Shown here: positions 18,267-27,333 of the stretch, one piece after another | Position numbering within the stretch: position 1 is the stretch's first letter | Layout: every line of letters begins with the position of its first letter | Assembly: GCA_002422085.1 (NCBI GenBank) | Contig: DISZ01000010.1 | Location: forward strand, 323,440-387,439 | Reading direction: 5' to 3' | Source: Rhodobacteraceae bacterium UBA6197 | Lineage (GTDB): Bacteria > Pseudomonadota > Alphaproteobacteria > Rhodobacterales > Rhodobacteraceae | DNA length: 64,000 bases | The notes under the pieces: generated by a model | The model's database searches: none | Seen by the model: the letters and a program-made list of their open reading frames with translations, nothing else | Told to the model about the DNA's origin: nothing | Program-made: the position numbers and the translations under genes

Positions 18267-18843
18267 GCCCCCTTCCATGGACGCCCTGACGATAGTTCGG
18301 GCGCGCGTGCATGAGGCCGAAGGCCGGGGGCGGCGCGCCTTTGCACTGTTTCAGGCGGCGCGCCATCCCGGCCCTTTGGTCTGGATTTTGCCATCCCATG
18401 CACCAGAAATGCCAATGCTGCGCGGCCTGCCACGCGGTGTTGGCGAACGGCTGCACCTGCTACGCCCGGCGGGTGAGACCGATCTGCTTTGGTGCGTCGA
18501 AGAGGCGCTGCGGGCCGCTCCGGTCAGTCTGGTCATTGCCGAACCGGAAAAGCCCCTCTCGCTGACCGCTGGCCGCCGCTTGCAACTTGCCGCCGAAGCC
18601 GGGCGCACGACCGGCCTGATGCTGATCCATCAAGATGCCGGCAGCAATGCCACCGAGACCCGCTGGCATTGCGAACCGCGTGCCGGCAGCGCTGCGGACT
18701 CGACTCTGCATCAATGGACCCTTAATAAGAACAAAAGAGGAACTTTAGGAAGTTGGACTTTGAACTGGAATGGCGCGTCGGCTGCTTTCCATATGGTTTC
18801 CGAGGCTCGCGAGCGACACGAGCCTGAGGAACCGGCCCTTTGA
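18256..18843 (+). CDS. imuA: ImuA-like protein of the damage-inducible mutasome
   Basis: A 195-residue RecA/SulA-like protein. ImuA works with ImuB and DnaE2 in translesion synthesis. The order SRAP-imuA-imuB-dnaE2, the size and the C-terminal DSTLxxW-KNKRGT-W block fit the family. It lacks a Walker A. Its last 75 bases overlap imuB in another frame. The codons from about 18719 to 18770 (AAT, AAA, AGA, GGA, TTA, AGT) are very unlike the GC-rich codon use elsewhere and contain a GAAC-N7-GAAC repeat, suggesting a conserved regulatory site inside the coding region. Confidence 0.88.
   Translation: MRLKPPSMDALTIVRARVHEAEGRGRRAFALFQAARHPGPLVWILPSHAPEMPMLRGLPRGVGERLHLLRPAGETDLLWCVEEALRAAPVSLVIAEPEKPLSLTAGRRLQLAAEAGRTTGLMLIHQDAGSNATETRWHCEPRAGSAADSTLHQWTLNKNKRGTLGSWTLNWNGASAAFHMVSEARERHEPEEPAL
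18729..18743. promoter_or_regulatory. LexA-box-type repeat upstream of imuB
   Basis: GAAC-AAAAGAG-GAAC is an exact copy of the alphaproteobacterial LexA site (GTTC-N7-GTTC read on the other strand), 26 bases before the imuB ATG. It lies inside the 3' end of imuA, encoding KNKRG. The local AT-rich codon choice argues against pure coding constraint, but chance remains possible. Confidence 0.5.
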
Positions 18844-20275
18844 GGGGCCTTTCGCCCTGACCCACCGGTCGGGCAATGCCGATCACCTGCATTGCGCAAA
18901 CCTGGCCGCCACGGCGCGAGGCCTGTCGCGCGGCATGGCCCTTGCCGATGCCCGTGCCATCTGCCCCGAGCTTGCAACCCGCCCTGCCGATCTTGCGCGT
19001 GAGGCCGCGGCCCTTGGCGCGTTGCGCCGATGGGCGGGGCGTTATGCTCCGATGGTCGCTACCGATGGCGTGGATGGGCTGATGGCCGATATCTCGGGCG
19101 TTTCGCATCTTTTTGGCGGTGAACAGGATCTGCGCGGGGATTTGCACGCGCGGTTAGAGCGCGCGGGGCTGGCCGCCGCCAGCGCCATCGCCGGAACACG
19201 GGGGGCGGCACACGCGCTGGCCCGCCATGGCGGTGGGGTCGTGCCCGATGGGCGGCTGGCCGAGGGTATCGGGCACCTGCCGGTCACGGCGCTGCGCGTG
19301 GATCACGGCACCGCCGAAGCCTTGGCCCGCGTGGGCCTATCGCGGATTGCCGATCTGATCCCCCTGCCCCGCGCGCCTCTGGCCCGGCGTTTTGGGGCGG
19401 GGCTGGTGCTGCGGCTGGATCAGGCGCTTGGAGCACAGGCAGAGCCGGTCGCGGCAGAGCCTGACACGCCACATTTCGGAGTGCGGATGACGCTGCCCGA
19501 TCCGATAGGTCTGCAAGCGGATGTAATGGTGGGTCTCATGCGCTTGCTGGAACGGCTTTGCCACAAACTGACCCTGCACCGCATGGGTGCGCGCCGCCTG
19601 CGGCTAGAGCTGCGGCGCGTCGATCACGGCACGGTGCAAGTCGAGATCGGGTTGGCCCGCCCGATGCGCGACCCGACCCGGATCGCGGCCCTGTTCGCGA
19701 GGGGCGTGGATGAGATCGATTCCGGCTTTGGCATCGATGCGCTGCGGCTGAGCGCGCCGCTGACCGAGCCGCTGGCCCCCGAACAGACCGGCGGCGCCGG
19801 CCCCGCGCTGCGGCATGAGGATGCCCTGGCCGATCTGCTATCCTCGGTCGGCAACCGGATCGGCTTTGATCGCGTGTTGCGGCTTTTGCCCGCCGAAAGC
19901 CTGATACCGGAACGCAGCTTCCTGCTTGCCCCCGCCGCTTATACGGCCCCCGAAACTTTGCCGCCCCGGGCAGGCGCACCGCGACCGATCACGCTTTTTC
20001 CGCCCGAACCGGTGGTGGTGACCACCACTGGCACACCACCCGCCTGTTTTCGCTGGCGGCGCATGCGCTTTTCCACGTTGCGTGCGACAGGCCCGGAACG
20101 GATCGCGCCGGAATGGTGGTTCGACGATCCGGCATGGCGCACGGGTCTGCGCGATTATTGGCGGATCGAGACGCGGGAAGGCCCCCGCCTTTGGCTATTT
20201 GTGACGCCACAGTCGCAAGACTGGCCCGGACCCGGAGGCGCCCGAAGCTGGCATGTGCAAGGTGCCTTCGCATGA
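18770..20275 (+). CDS. imuB: ImuB, Y-family polymerase-like mutasome hub
   Basis: A 501-residue Y-family-like protein. ImuB is thought to be catalytically inactive and to tether ImuA and DnaE2 to the sliding clamp. The usual first catalytic Asp motif is replaced by LLSIWFPRLASD at the N-terminus and the second, SxDE, by VDGLMADISG, so the metal-binding Asp-Glu pair is absent, consistent with a non-catalytic role. A canonical QL(P)LW-like clamp motif was not obvious by eye. The gene begins inside imuA and ends with an ATGA overlap onto dnaE2. Confidence 0.93.
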   Translation: MARRLLSIWFPRLASDTSLRNRPFEGPFALTHRSGNADHLHCANLAATARGLSRGMALADARAICPELATRPADLAREAAALGALRRWAGRYAPMVATDGVDGLMADISGVSHLFGGEQDLRGDLHARLERAGLAAASAIAGTRGAAHALARHGGGVVPDGRLAEGIGHLPVTALRVDHGTAEALARVGLSRIADLIPLPRAPLARRFGAGLVLRLDQALGAQAEPVAAEPDTPHFGVRMTLPDPIGLQADVMVGLMRLLERLCHKLTLHRMGARRLRLELRRVDHGTVQVEIGLARPMRDPTRIAALFARGVDEIDSGFGIDALRLSAPLTEPLAPEQTGGAGPALRHEDALADLLSSVGNRIGFDRVLRLLPAESLIPERSFLLAPAAYTAPETLPPRAGAPRPITLFPPEPVVVTTTGTPPACFRWRRMRFSTLRATGPERIAPEWWFDDPAWRTGLRDYWRIETREGPRLWLFVTPQSQDWPGPGGARSWHVQGAFA

Positions 20276-23200
20276 CCGCCTATGCCGAGCTTTGCGTCAC
20301 TTCGAACTTCACGTTCCTGACCGGGGCGTCGCATCCCGAAGAACTGGTCACGCGGGCCGCCGAGCTGAGTCTTGCGGCCATCGCCATTACTGATCGCAAT
20401 TCGGTTGCAGGCGTGGTGCGGGCCTATTCCGCACTGAAAGAGCTTGCCCGCCTTCGCACCGAGACCCGCCCGCAAGGTGAGCCCAGCGCACAAGGCAAGG
20501 CCGCGCAGGCTGGCCCCGCGATCCGCTCAGGCCGCGTGACCGATCATTCCAGCCGCCAGACCGTGCCGCATTTCACCGGCGCTGCCGGCGCCGCGACCCT
20601 GCCCGATACCCCCTTGCCAAAGCTGATCGCCGGGGCGCGGCTGGTGCTGACCGACAGCCCGGTCGAATGGCTGGCCCTGCCAACAGATCTGACGGCATGG
20701 TCCCGCCTGACCCGCCTTCTGTCGCTGGGCAAACGCCGCGCCCAGAAGGGCGAATGCCACCTGCACCGGGCTGATCTGGCCGACTGGGGCCGTGGCATGA
20801 TCCTGATCGCCCTGCCGCCCGACCCGCTGGAGGACCCCGCCCCCAAAACCACCCGTGTCGACCTGCTGGCGCTGGCCCGCACCTTTCCCGGCCAGTGCTT
20901 CCTTGGGGCCGCGCCCCGCTATGATGGCCGCGACCAGACCCGCCTTGACCGGCTGGCGCTGATGGCTCAGGGCGCGAACCTGCCGATGACCGCCTTGGGC
21001 GATGTGCTGATGCATCGCTCGGCCCGCCGCCCACTGGCCGATGTGCTGACCTGCCTGCGGATCGGATGCACCATCGACGCGATCGGGGAACGGCGGCTTG
21101 CCAATGGTGAACGCCGGCTCAAGTCGGGGGGCGAAATGGCACGGATGTTCCATCGCCACCCCGCAGCCTTGCGCCGCACGGTGGAGATTGCCGACCGTTG
21201 TGCGTTCCGGCTAAGCGACCTGCGCTATCAATATCCTGACGAGGCAACAGACGGGGAACCGGCACAGGCGCGGCTGGAACGCTTGACCCGCGCGGGGCTG
21301 AACTGGCGCTACCCGGCAGGCCCACCGCCCAAGATCATCCACCGGGTTGAGAAGGAACTGACCCTTATCCGCGAGGTGGGATATGCACCGTATTTCCTGA
21401 CCGTGCATGACATCGTGCAATTCGCACACGGGCGCGGGATTTTGTGCCAGGGGCGCGGTTCGGCGGCCAATTCGGTGGTCTGCTACCTTCTGGGCATCAC
21501 CGAGGTGCCGCCCGAATCCATCACGCTGATCTTTGAGCGCTTCATCAGCAAGGAACGTGATGAGCCCCCCGATATCGACGTCGATTTCGAACATGAACGC
21601 CGTGAAGAGGTGATCCAGTGGATCTATGACCGTTACGGCCGCGACCGCGCGGGGTTGACGGCGACAGTGATCCATTTTCGCACGCGCGCCGCCATCCGCG
21701 AGGTGGGCAAGGTCATGGGCCTCAGCCAGGATGTGATTGCGCGCCTCTCTGGCCAGATCTGGGGCTGGGCCTCGGCCGCCCCCGGCGAGGACCGGATGCG
21801 CGATGCGGGCCTCGACCCGACCGATCAGCGCATGATATTGGCCACCAGGCTGATCGGCCAGATCATCGGCTTTCCGCGCCACCTTTCCCAGCATGTCGGC
21901 GGTTTTGTCATCACCCACGGGCGGCTGGACGAGCTGTGCCCGATCGAGAATGCCGCGATGGCAGATCGCACCGTGATCGAATGGGACAAGGATGACATTG
22001 ACGCGTTGGGCATACTGAAGGTCGACATCCTCGCGCTGGGCATGCTGACCTGCATCCGCAAGGCCTTTGCCCTGCTGGCCGATCACCGTGGGCAGACTCT
22101 GACGCTGGCCAATGTGCCGCCCGAGAATATCCCGGTCTATGACATGCTTTGCCGTGCCGATGCGATCGGGGTGTTCCAGGTGGAAAGCCGCGCACAGTTG
22201 AACTTTCTGCCCCGGATGCGGCCGCGCAGATTCTATGATCTGGTCTGCGAGGTCGCCATCGTCCGCCCCGGCCCGATTCAGGGCGGCATGGTGCATCCCT
22301 TCATCAACCGCCGTATGGGGCGGGAAAAGATCGAAGACCTTGGCCCCGCACTGATGGAGGTTCTGGGCCGCACCTATGGCGTGCCGCTGTTTCAGGAACA
22401 GGCGATGCAGATCGCCGTTGTCGCAGCCGGTTTTACCCCGTCCGAGGCCGACCGCCTGCGCCGCAGCCTTGCCACCTTCAAACGCATGGGCACCATCGGA
22501 TCGTTTCGCGACCGTTTCATCAGCGGCATGTTGGCGCGCGACTATGACGCCGATTTCGCGACGCGCTGTTTTGCGCAGATCGAGGGCTTTGGCAGCTATG
22601 GGTTCCCTGAAAGCCATGCGGCCAGCTTCGCGCGGCTGGTCTATATCTCAGCCTGGCTCAAATGCCACCATCAGGCGGTCTTTACCTGCGCGCTGCTGAA
22701 CAGCCAGCCGATGGGGTTTTACGCCCCCGCGCAACTGGTGCGCGATGCCCGCGATCATGGCGTCGAGGTGCGCGGGGTCTCGGTCAATCACTCAGGCTGG
22801 GATTGCACGCTGGAGCTGCGCCCCGATGGCGATCTGGCGCTGCGGTTTGGTTTTCGGCAGATCAAGGGCATGCGCGAAGAAGACGCCTCCTGGATCGTCG
22901 CCGCCCGGGGCAATGGCTATCCCGATGTCGAAAGCCTGTGGCGCCGCGCGGGCGTGCCGCCGGACACATTGGAGCGTCTGGCCGAGGCGGACGCCTTTAT
23001 CGCCCTTGGGCTGACCCGCCGCGATGCCCTTTGGGCCGCCAAGGCGTTGAAGGCCCCCGCACCGCTGCCGCTGTTTGGCCCTGACGGAGAAGGCGGGGTT
23101 GAACCGGCCGTGTTGCTGCCGCAAATGACACTGGGACAAGATGTCATCGAAGATTACCTGTCGCTGCGCCTTTCATTGCGCGCCCATCCGATGGAACTGC

Positions 23201-23646
23201 TGCGCCCGCGTTTGCCCGAAAGCCTGCCGCATGACCGCTTGGCCGAGGCGACGGGTCGCGCGACCGTCACCGGCCTTGTCATCACCCGCCAACGGCCCGG
23301 CACCGCCTCGGGCGTGGTTTTTCTGACGCTGGAGGACGAGACCGGCGTGTCAAACGTGGTTGTCTGGAAAAATGTCTATGAGGCCTTTCGCAAGGCGGTC
23401 ATCGCCGGGAGGCTGGTCCGCGTGACCGGCCGGATCGAGCGCGACGGCCCGGTTACCCATCTGATTGCAGAGCGGGTCGAAGATCTGTCGCCGTTGTTGG
23501 CGACCCTGGGCCGCCCAGAGATCACCGACGCCCATGGCGGGCGCGCAGATGAGGCACGGCGGTCTGTCGGGGACAGCGTCAGACCCTCGGCACGCCATCC
23601 CCGCGAGCAAGCCAGAAAGCTGTTTCCAAGCCGGGATTTTCATTAA
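20272..23646 (+). CDS. dnaE2: Error-prone DNA polymerase III alpha subunit
   Basis: A 1124-residue C-family polymerase used in SOS mutagenesis. The start ATG at 20272 overlaps the imuB stop and gives the expected N-terminus, AYAELCVTSNFTFLTGASHP, of a degenerate PHP domain. Catalytic acidic residues are visible in PPDIDVDFEHERREE and in LGILKVDILALGMLT. The C-terminal OB-fold region reads GVVFLTLEDETGVSNVVVW. Residues from about 60 to 115 hold a low-complexity insertion common in alphaproteobacterial DnaE2. Last gene of the imuA-imuB-dnaE2 cassette. Confidence 0.95.
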   Translation: MTAYAELCVTSNFTFLTGASHPEELVTRAAELSLAAIAITDRNSVAGVVRAYSALKELARLRTETRPQGEPSAQGKAAQAGPAIRSGRVTDHSSRQTVPHFTGAAGAATLPDTPLPKLIAGARLVLTDSPVEWLALPTDLTAWSRLTRLLSLGKRRAQKGECHLHRADLADWGRGMILIALPPDPLEDPAPKTTRVDLLALARTFPGQCFLGAAPRYDGRDQTRLDRLALMAQGANLPMTALGDVLMHRSARRPLADVLTCLRIGCTIDAIGERRLANGERRLKSGGEMARMFHRHPAALRRTVEIADRCAFRLSDLRYQYPDEATDGEPAQARLERLTRAGLNWRYPAGPPPKIIHRVEKELTLIREVGYAPYFLTVHDIVQFAHGRGILCQGRGSAANSVVCYLLGITEVPPESITLIFERFISKERDEPPDIDVDFEHERREEVIQWIYDRYGRDRAGLTATVIHFRTRAAIREVGKVMGLSQDVIARLSGQIWGWASAAPGEDRMRDAGLDPTDQRMILATRLIGQIIGFPRHLSQHVGGFVITHGRLDELCPIENAAMADRTVIEWDKDDIDALGILKVDILALGMLTCIRKAFALLADHRGQTLTLANVPPENIPVYDMLCRADAIGVFQVESRAQLNFLPRMRPRRFYDLVCEVAIVRPGPIQGGMVHPFINRRMGREKIEDLGPALMEVLGRTYGVPLFQEQAMQIAVVAAGFTPSEADRLRRSLATFKRMGTIGSFRDRFISGMLARDYDADFATRCFAQIEGFGSYGFPESHAASFARLVYISAWLKCHHQAVFTCALLNSQPMGFYAPAQLVRDARDHGVEVRGVSVNHSGWDCTLELRPDGDLALRFGFRQIKGMREEDASWIVAARGNGYPDVESLWRRAGVPPDTLERLAEADAFIALGLTRRDALWAAKALKAPAPLPLFGPDGEGGVEPAVLLPQMTLGQDVIEDYLSLRLSLRAHPMELLRPRLPESLPHDRLAEATGRATVTGLVITRQRPGTASGVVFLTLEDETGVSNVVVWKNVYEAFRKAVIAGRLVRVTGRIERDGPVTHLIAERVEDLSPLLATLGRPEITDAHGGRADEARRSVGDSVRPSARHPREQARKLFPSRDFH

Positions 23647-24280
23647 AGGGCCAAGCATCTGCCCCCAAAACGCGCGGCCACCCTGCTTTTCAGGCGGGCT
23701 AGTTTTCAGACGGGTCGGCAAAAGCGTTGCGATGAGACGGTGGCGGCACGTCGCAAACAGCACAAGGGCAGGAACTGCGACACCCAACAGGATCCACAAA
23801 AGACCGCAATCAACCTGACGCACTTGGCTGGGTCAGCCTGCGCCGACCACAGCCTTGCAGAGCCTTATCCACGAACCCACGCTGCCCGGCATGACCAGTA
23901 TCGGCCCCCGAACGCGCATTGCTCGTCACGCTGCTGTCCGCAATCGCTGTGCGCAAGCCGGTTTCAAGCAGCGTCGTCCAGCCCGCTTTGCGCCGGCCCG
24001 AGGGCTGACCACCCCCCATGCCGGCGGCGGCGATGGCACCGGGTGCAGAATGACGACGAGGCCGCATTTGTGCCAACAACCGCACGATGCCCACCACCGG
24101 ATCGCGCACAAAGACATGCCCCCGGCGGCTGCGCCAGTATCGCGTGCCTTGGCCAGATCACATCGGGCAGGCCGGTCGATTTCGCGTCCGTGGCCGGCGG
24201 TCCGGCGGTTTTGGCATGCGCAATCACCGCCTGTCGCATTGTGCTGCCCGTTTCGGCCGGACGCGTGATCCTTGAGGACA
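23647..24280. other. Region without a supported gene
   Basis: About 630 bases after dnaE2 contain only short overlapping open frames with no domain, signal peptide or ribosome-binding site. It leads into the decayed LacI-like sequence and may itself be degenerate DNA. Confidence 0.4.
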
Positions 24281-24299
24281 TGTCAGAACGAATGTCAGC

Positions 24300-24935
24300 C
24301 GGGCCCTTGAAGCCCTTGCGCGTTTGACCGCCAGTTCGACCGTCTCGCGGGGTATCTACCTCGCGCCGATCGACGGGAAGGGCGGGTCAACGCAGACGCG
24401 GTCAGGGGTCGGCTACCAGAGCAACCGACTTGCCGCGCGCTCTGCCACGAGACGGCGGGCCATTCGTCGATGGCACCGATGTTTGCCAAAGCGCTGCATC
24501 TCGCCGTGGCGGTCCAAAGACATCCTGAGCCACATCCAAAGCGCATTGCCGGAGACGATCGAGAGCACTCAGAGAAAAGCCATCCCGGCCTTGATAGCGA
24601 CCCCGCCCGGCCCGCGGCGCGTGCCCTGATCGCCCCATTTCCCGACCTGACGCCAGCCAAGGCTTTTTCGGCACCGAGGCTGGCCAGATCGCGCAGCCTG
24701 GCATTCCCACCCGCATCTGTGGCCCCGACACTTTGCGCGACAGGCATCAGCCCGACCAGCCCAGTGCGCATTGGCGATTTCGGGTTTGGCGCAGATCCGG
24801 GGAACCGACTGCGCCGCGATTGCGGCCTGCACGGCGGGAAACGTCGTTCAGCGTGGTCGGCGCGGCGCCGGCACTTGAAAATGCGCGACAAGATCGACAC
24901 AGACACGCCTTGCGCGGGCGCTTGCCGTTGAACCG
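24300..24935 (-). pseudogene. Probable decayed LacI-family regulator
   Basis: Read leftward, the sequence at about 24870-24840 encodes TTLNDVSRRAG, a typical LacI-type helix-turn-helix start. The second helix is only recovered by changing frame (AAQSVPRICAKPEIA resembles the VSRxLxxPExV block), and a further shift is needed for the hinge-like SVGATDAGG region. The remaining 400 bases keep no continuous frame resembling a sugar-binding domain. At least two frameshifts imply a pseudogene. It lies just upstream of no gene on its own strand but next to the hydroxybutyrate operon, which it may once have controlled. The assignment is by eye and uncertain. Confidence 0.35.
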
Positions 24936-24985
24936 CGTCGCCAGTGCCACCCGGAAGGGTCGGCGTTGGCCTCAATGGCGTGCGG

Positions 24986-25792
24986 TTACTGCGCGGTCCA
25001 GCCGCCGTCGATCGGAATCGCGGTGCCGGTCAAGTTGTGCATGGCGGGCTGGCAAAGAAAAGCCGTAAGCGTGCCGATCTCGGCAGGGTCCGAGGTGCGC
25101 AAGCTGGGTTGCTTTTCGGCCAGAAGGCTGGCGATGCCAGCTTGCCGATCGCCGCCATGTTCCGCCGCGCGCGCCGCGACCTGTGGCTCGATGATTGCGG
25201 TTTCGGTCCAGCCCGGACAGATGCAGTTGACCGTCACGCCGCCGGCCTGTTTGCTAGACTGCGCCGCGTATTCGAGGGCGGCGACCTTGCTCATGCCGAC
25301 CAGCCCGTGCTTGGCCGCGACATAGGGCGCCTTGGCGACCGAGCCAACAAGGCCGTGCACCGATGCGATATTGACGACCCGCCCGTAACCGCGCGCGGCC
25401 ATCCCCGGCAGGCAAAGACGCATGGTGTCGAAAGCCGCGGAGAGGTTGACGGCAAGGATCGCGTCCCAGGTCTCGCGCGTGGCCTCGGCAAGCGTGACGA
25501 TGCGCTGTATTCCGGCGTTATTGACCAGAATGTCGATCGGGCGCCAGGCCTGCGCCGCCGCGACCAACGCCGCCACCGCAGCGGGATCGCGCAGATCGCC
25601 TTCAAAGAACCGCACGTCGCCCCCGCCCACCGCGCGCACCGTGTCACAGGCGGCGGCCTGCTCGTCCGGTGTTGCCAGCCCGTGCAACGCCACCGCCACC
25701 CCTTCCCGCGCAAGCGCCAAGGCAATCGCCAGCCCGATGCCCTGCTGCGACCCCGTCACCAGTGCCGTGCGCCCCGCAAGAGTTTCCGTCAT
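24986..25792 (-). CDS. 3-hydroxybutyrate dehydrogenase-like SDR
   Basis: A 268-residue short-chain dehydrogenase. The NAD-binding motif TGSQQGIG is at 13-20, NNAG at 91-94 and the catalytic residues are S144, Y157 and K161. The stretch NIASVHGLVGSVAKAPYVAA and the C-terminal ITGT/DGGWTAQ-like ending match D-3-hydroxybutyrate dehydrogenases, which interconvert 3-hydroxybutyrate and acetoacetate. It starts with an ATGA overlap on the acyl-CoA ligase, in an operon with a thiolase, so acetoacetate could be activated and cleaved. A related 3-hydroxyacyl substrate is possible. Confidence 0.88.
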   Translation of the reverse strand: MTETLAGRTALVTGSQQGIGLAIALALAREGVAVALHGLATPDEQAAACDTVRAVGGGDVRFFEGDLRDPAAVAALVAAAQAWRPIDILVNNAGIQRIVTLAEATRETWDAILAVNLSAAFDTMRLCLPGMAARGYGRVVNIASVHGLVGSVAKAPYVAAKHGLVGMSKVAALEYAAQSSKQAGGVTVNCICPGWTETAIIEPQVAARAAEHGGDRQAGIASLLAEKQPSLRTSDPAEIGTLTAFLCQPAMHNLTGTAIPIDGGWTAQ

Positions 25793-27333
25793 TTTTCTTC
25801 TCCTCGGCCTGAAAGCTGCGCGCGCAGTTCAGTTTTCAGCACCTTGCCATAGTTGTTCTTGGGAAGATCGAAGACAAAAACATAGTCCTTGGGCCGCTTG
25901 AACCGCGCGATGTTGTCGAGGCAAAATCGATCCAGAATTGCCGCATCGGGCTGTGCCCCTGTGACCGGCACCACAAAGGCGACAACCTGTTCGCCCCATT
26001 CCGCGTCGGGGCGACCGATCACGGCGACCTCATGCACCTCGGGGTGGGTCAACAGCACCTCTTCGACCTCGCGCGGATAGATATTGGAACCGCCCGATAT
26101 GATAACGTCCTTCGAGCGGTCACGCAGCGTAAGGTAGCCCTCGGCGTCAAGCGCGCCGATGTCACCGGTGCGCAACCAGCCGTCGGCCAATGTCTCGGCA
26201 GTGGCCGTCTCGGCACCCCAATAGCCCTGCATCACCGGCAGGCCCTGCACGAGGATCTCGCCGATCTCGCCTGCCGGCAACTCGCGACCGGCCGCGTCTG
26301 CGATCTTCAGGCGCACCGCCGATTGCGCCCGACCGACGGAAGCAAGCCGTTCTTGCCAACGCGGGTGGCTGCGGTCGGCCACTTCGGCGCGGGCGAGCGC
26401 CGAAATCGACATCGGACATTCACCCTGACCATAGATCTGCACGAAGCGCGGACCCAAGATTGCGACCGCCTCGATGATGTCCGCAGTATACATCGGCCCG
26501 CCACCGTAGACGATGGTCTTGATCCCCTCTCCAGTCGAACCGGAGGCGCGCGCCGCGTCGATCAGGCGGCGCACCATCGTGGGCGCGGCAAACATCGAAA
26601 CCCGTGTCAGCCGCGCCGACAGATCAAGCACTTCTGCCGCGTCGAAACCGCCCGAAAGGGGCACGACATGGCGCGCCGCCGCCATTACATGCATGAAATT
26701 GTAAATCCCCGCGCCATGCGACATGGGTGCGGCGTAAAGGATGGCGTCGGCCTCTTCGACCGGATCTACATCGGCGAAATAGCACAGCGCCATCGCGGTC
26801 AGGTTGGCCGCGCTCAGCATCACGCCCTTGGGCTTGCCGGTGGTGCCCGAGGTGTAAAACAGCCAGATCATGTCCGAGGCCTGTGTCGGATGCGGCACGG
26901 CCAAAGGCGCGGCATGGGTCATCGCCGTGTAAGCGTGCGAACCGAACGCGATCAGCGGCACCTCTTGCCCTTCGGCCAAGGCCTCGATCAGCGGGTCGGC
27001 CAGGTCCTCCTGGCTTGCAAAGACAAGCCTCGCACCGGCGTTGCCAATGATCCAGGCGCACTCGCGCGGGTGCAGTTTGGCGTTGATCGGCACAACCACC
27101 GCACCGCAAAACCAGATGCCATAGAGCGCCTCGAGATACTGCGTGGTGTTCTTGGCAAAGATCGCCACGCGGTCACCGGGCGCGACGCCATACGCGGATC
27201 GCAACTCTGCTCCGATCGCGGCCGCGCGCCGGGCAAATTCGGCATAGTCGGCGACAACGGTCTCGCCCTCGATCAGCGCCGGATTGCCGGGCACCCGCGC
27301 CGCGCTGCGCTGCAACCATTCCGCCGGGTTCAT
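25789..27333 (-). CDS. Acyl-CoA synthetase / AMP-dependent ligase
   Basis: A 514-residue class I adenylate-forming enzyme that activates a carboxylic acid to its CoA thioester via an acyl-AMP. The phosphate-binding motif YTSGTTGKPKG is at 160-170, the hinge motif WLRTGD follows near 375-380, and the C-terminal catalytic Lys is K497 (KNNYGKVLK). It overlaps the thiolase start-proximal gene and the SDR by four bases each. Chain-length specificity is unknown; the neighbours suggest a short-chain 3-oxo or 3-hydroxy acid (inference). Confidence 0.9.
   Translation of the reverse strand: MNPAEWLQRSAARVPGNPALIEGETVVADYAEFARRAAAIGAELRSAYGVAPGDRVAIFAKNTTQYLEALYGIWFCGAVVVPINAKLHPRECAWIIGNAGARLVFASQEDLADPLIEALAEGQEVPLIAFGSHAYTAMTHAAPLAVPHPTQASDMIWLFYTSGTTGKPKGVMLSAANLTAMALCYFADVDPVEEADAILYAAPMSHGAGIYNFMHVMAAARHVVPLSGGFDAAEVLDLSARLTRVSMFAAPTMVRRLIDAARASGSTGEGIKTIVYGGGPMYTADIIEAVAILGPRFVQIYGQGECPMSISALARAEVADRSHPRWQERLASVGRAQSAVRLKIADAAGRELPAGEIGEILVQGLPVMQGYWGAETATAETLADGWLRTGDIGALDAEGYLTLRDRSKDVIISGGSNIYPREVEEVLLTHPEVHEVAVIGRPDAEWGEQVVAFVVPVTGAQPDAAILDRFCLDNIARFKRPKDYVFVFDLPKNNYGKVLKTELRAQLSGRGEEK

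Noticed and set aside
21211..22617. Long minus-strand open frame opposite dnaE2 (about 468 codons)
   Set aside because: Fully antisense to conserved catalytic regions of DnaE2, with no domain or ribosome-binding site.
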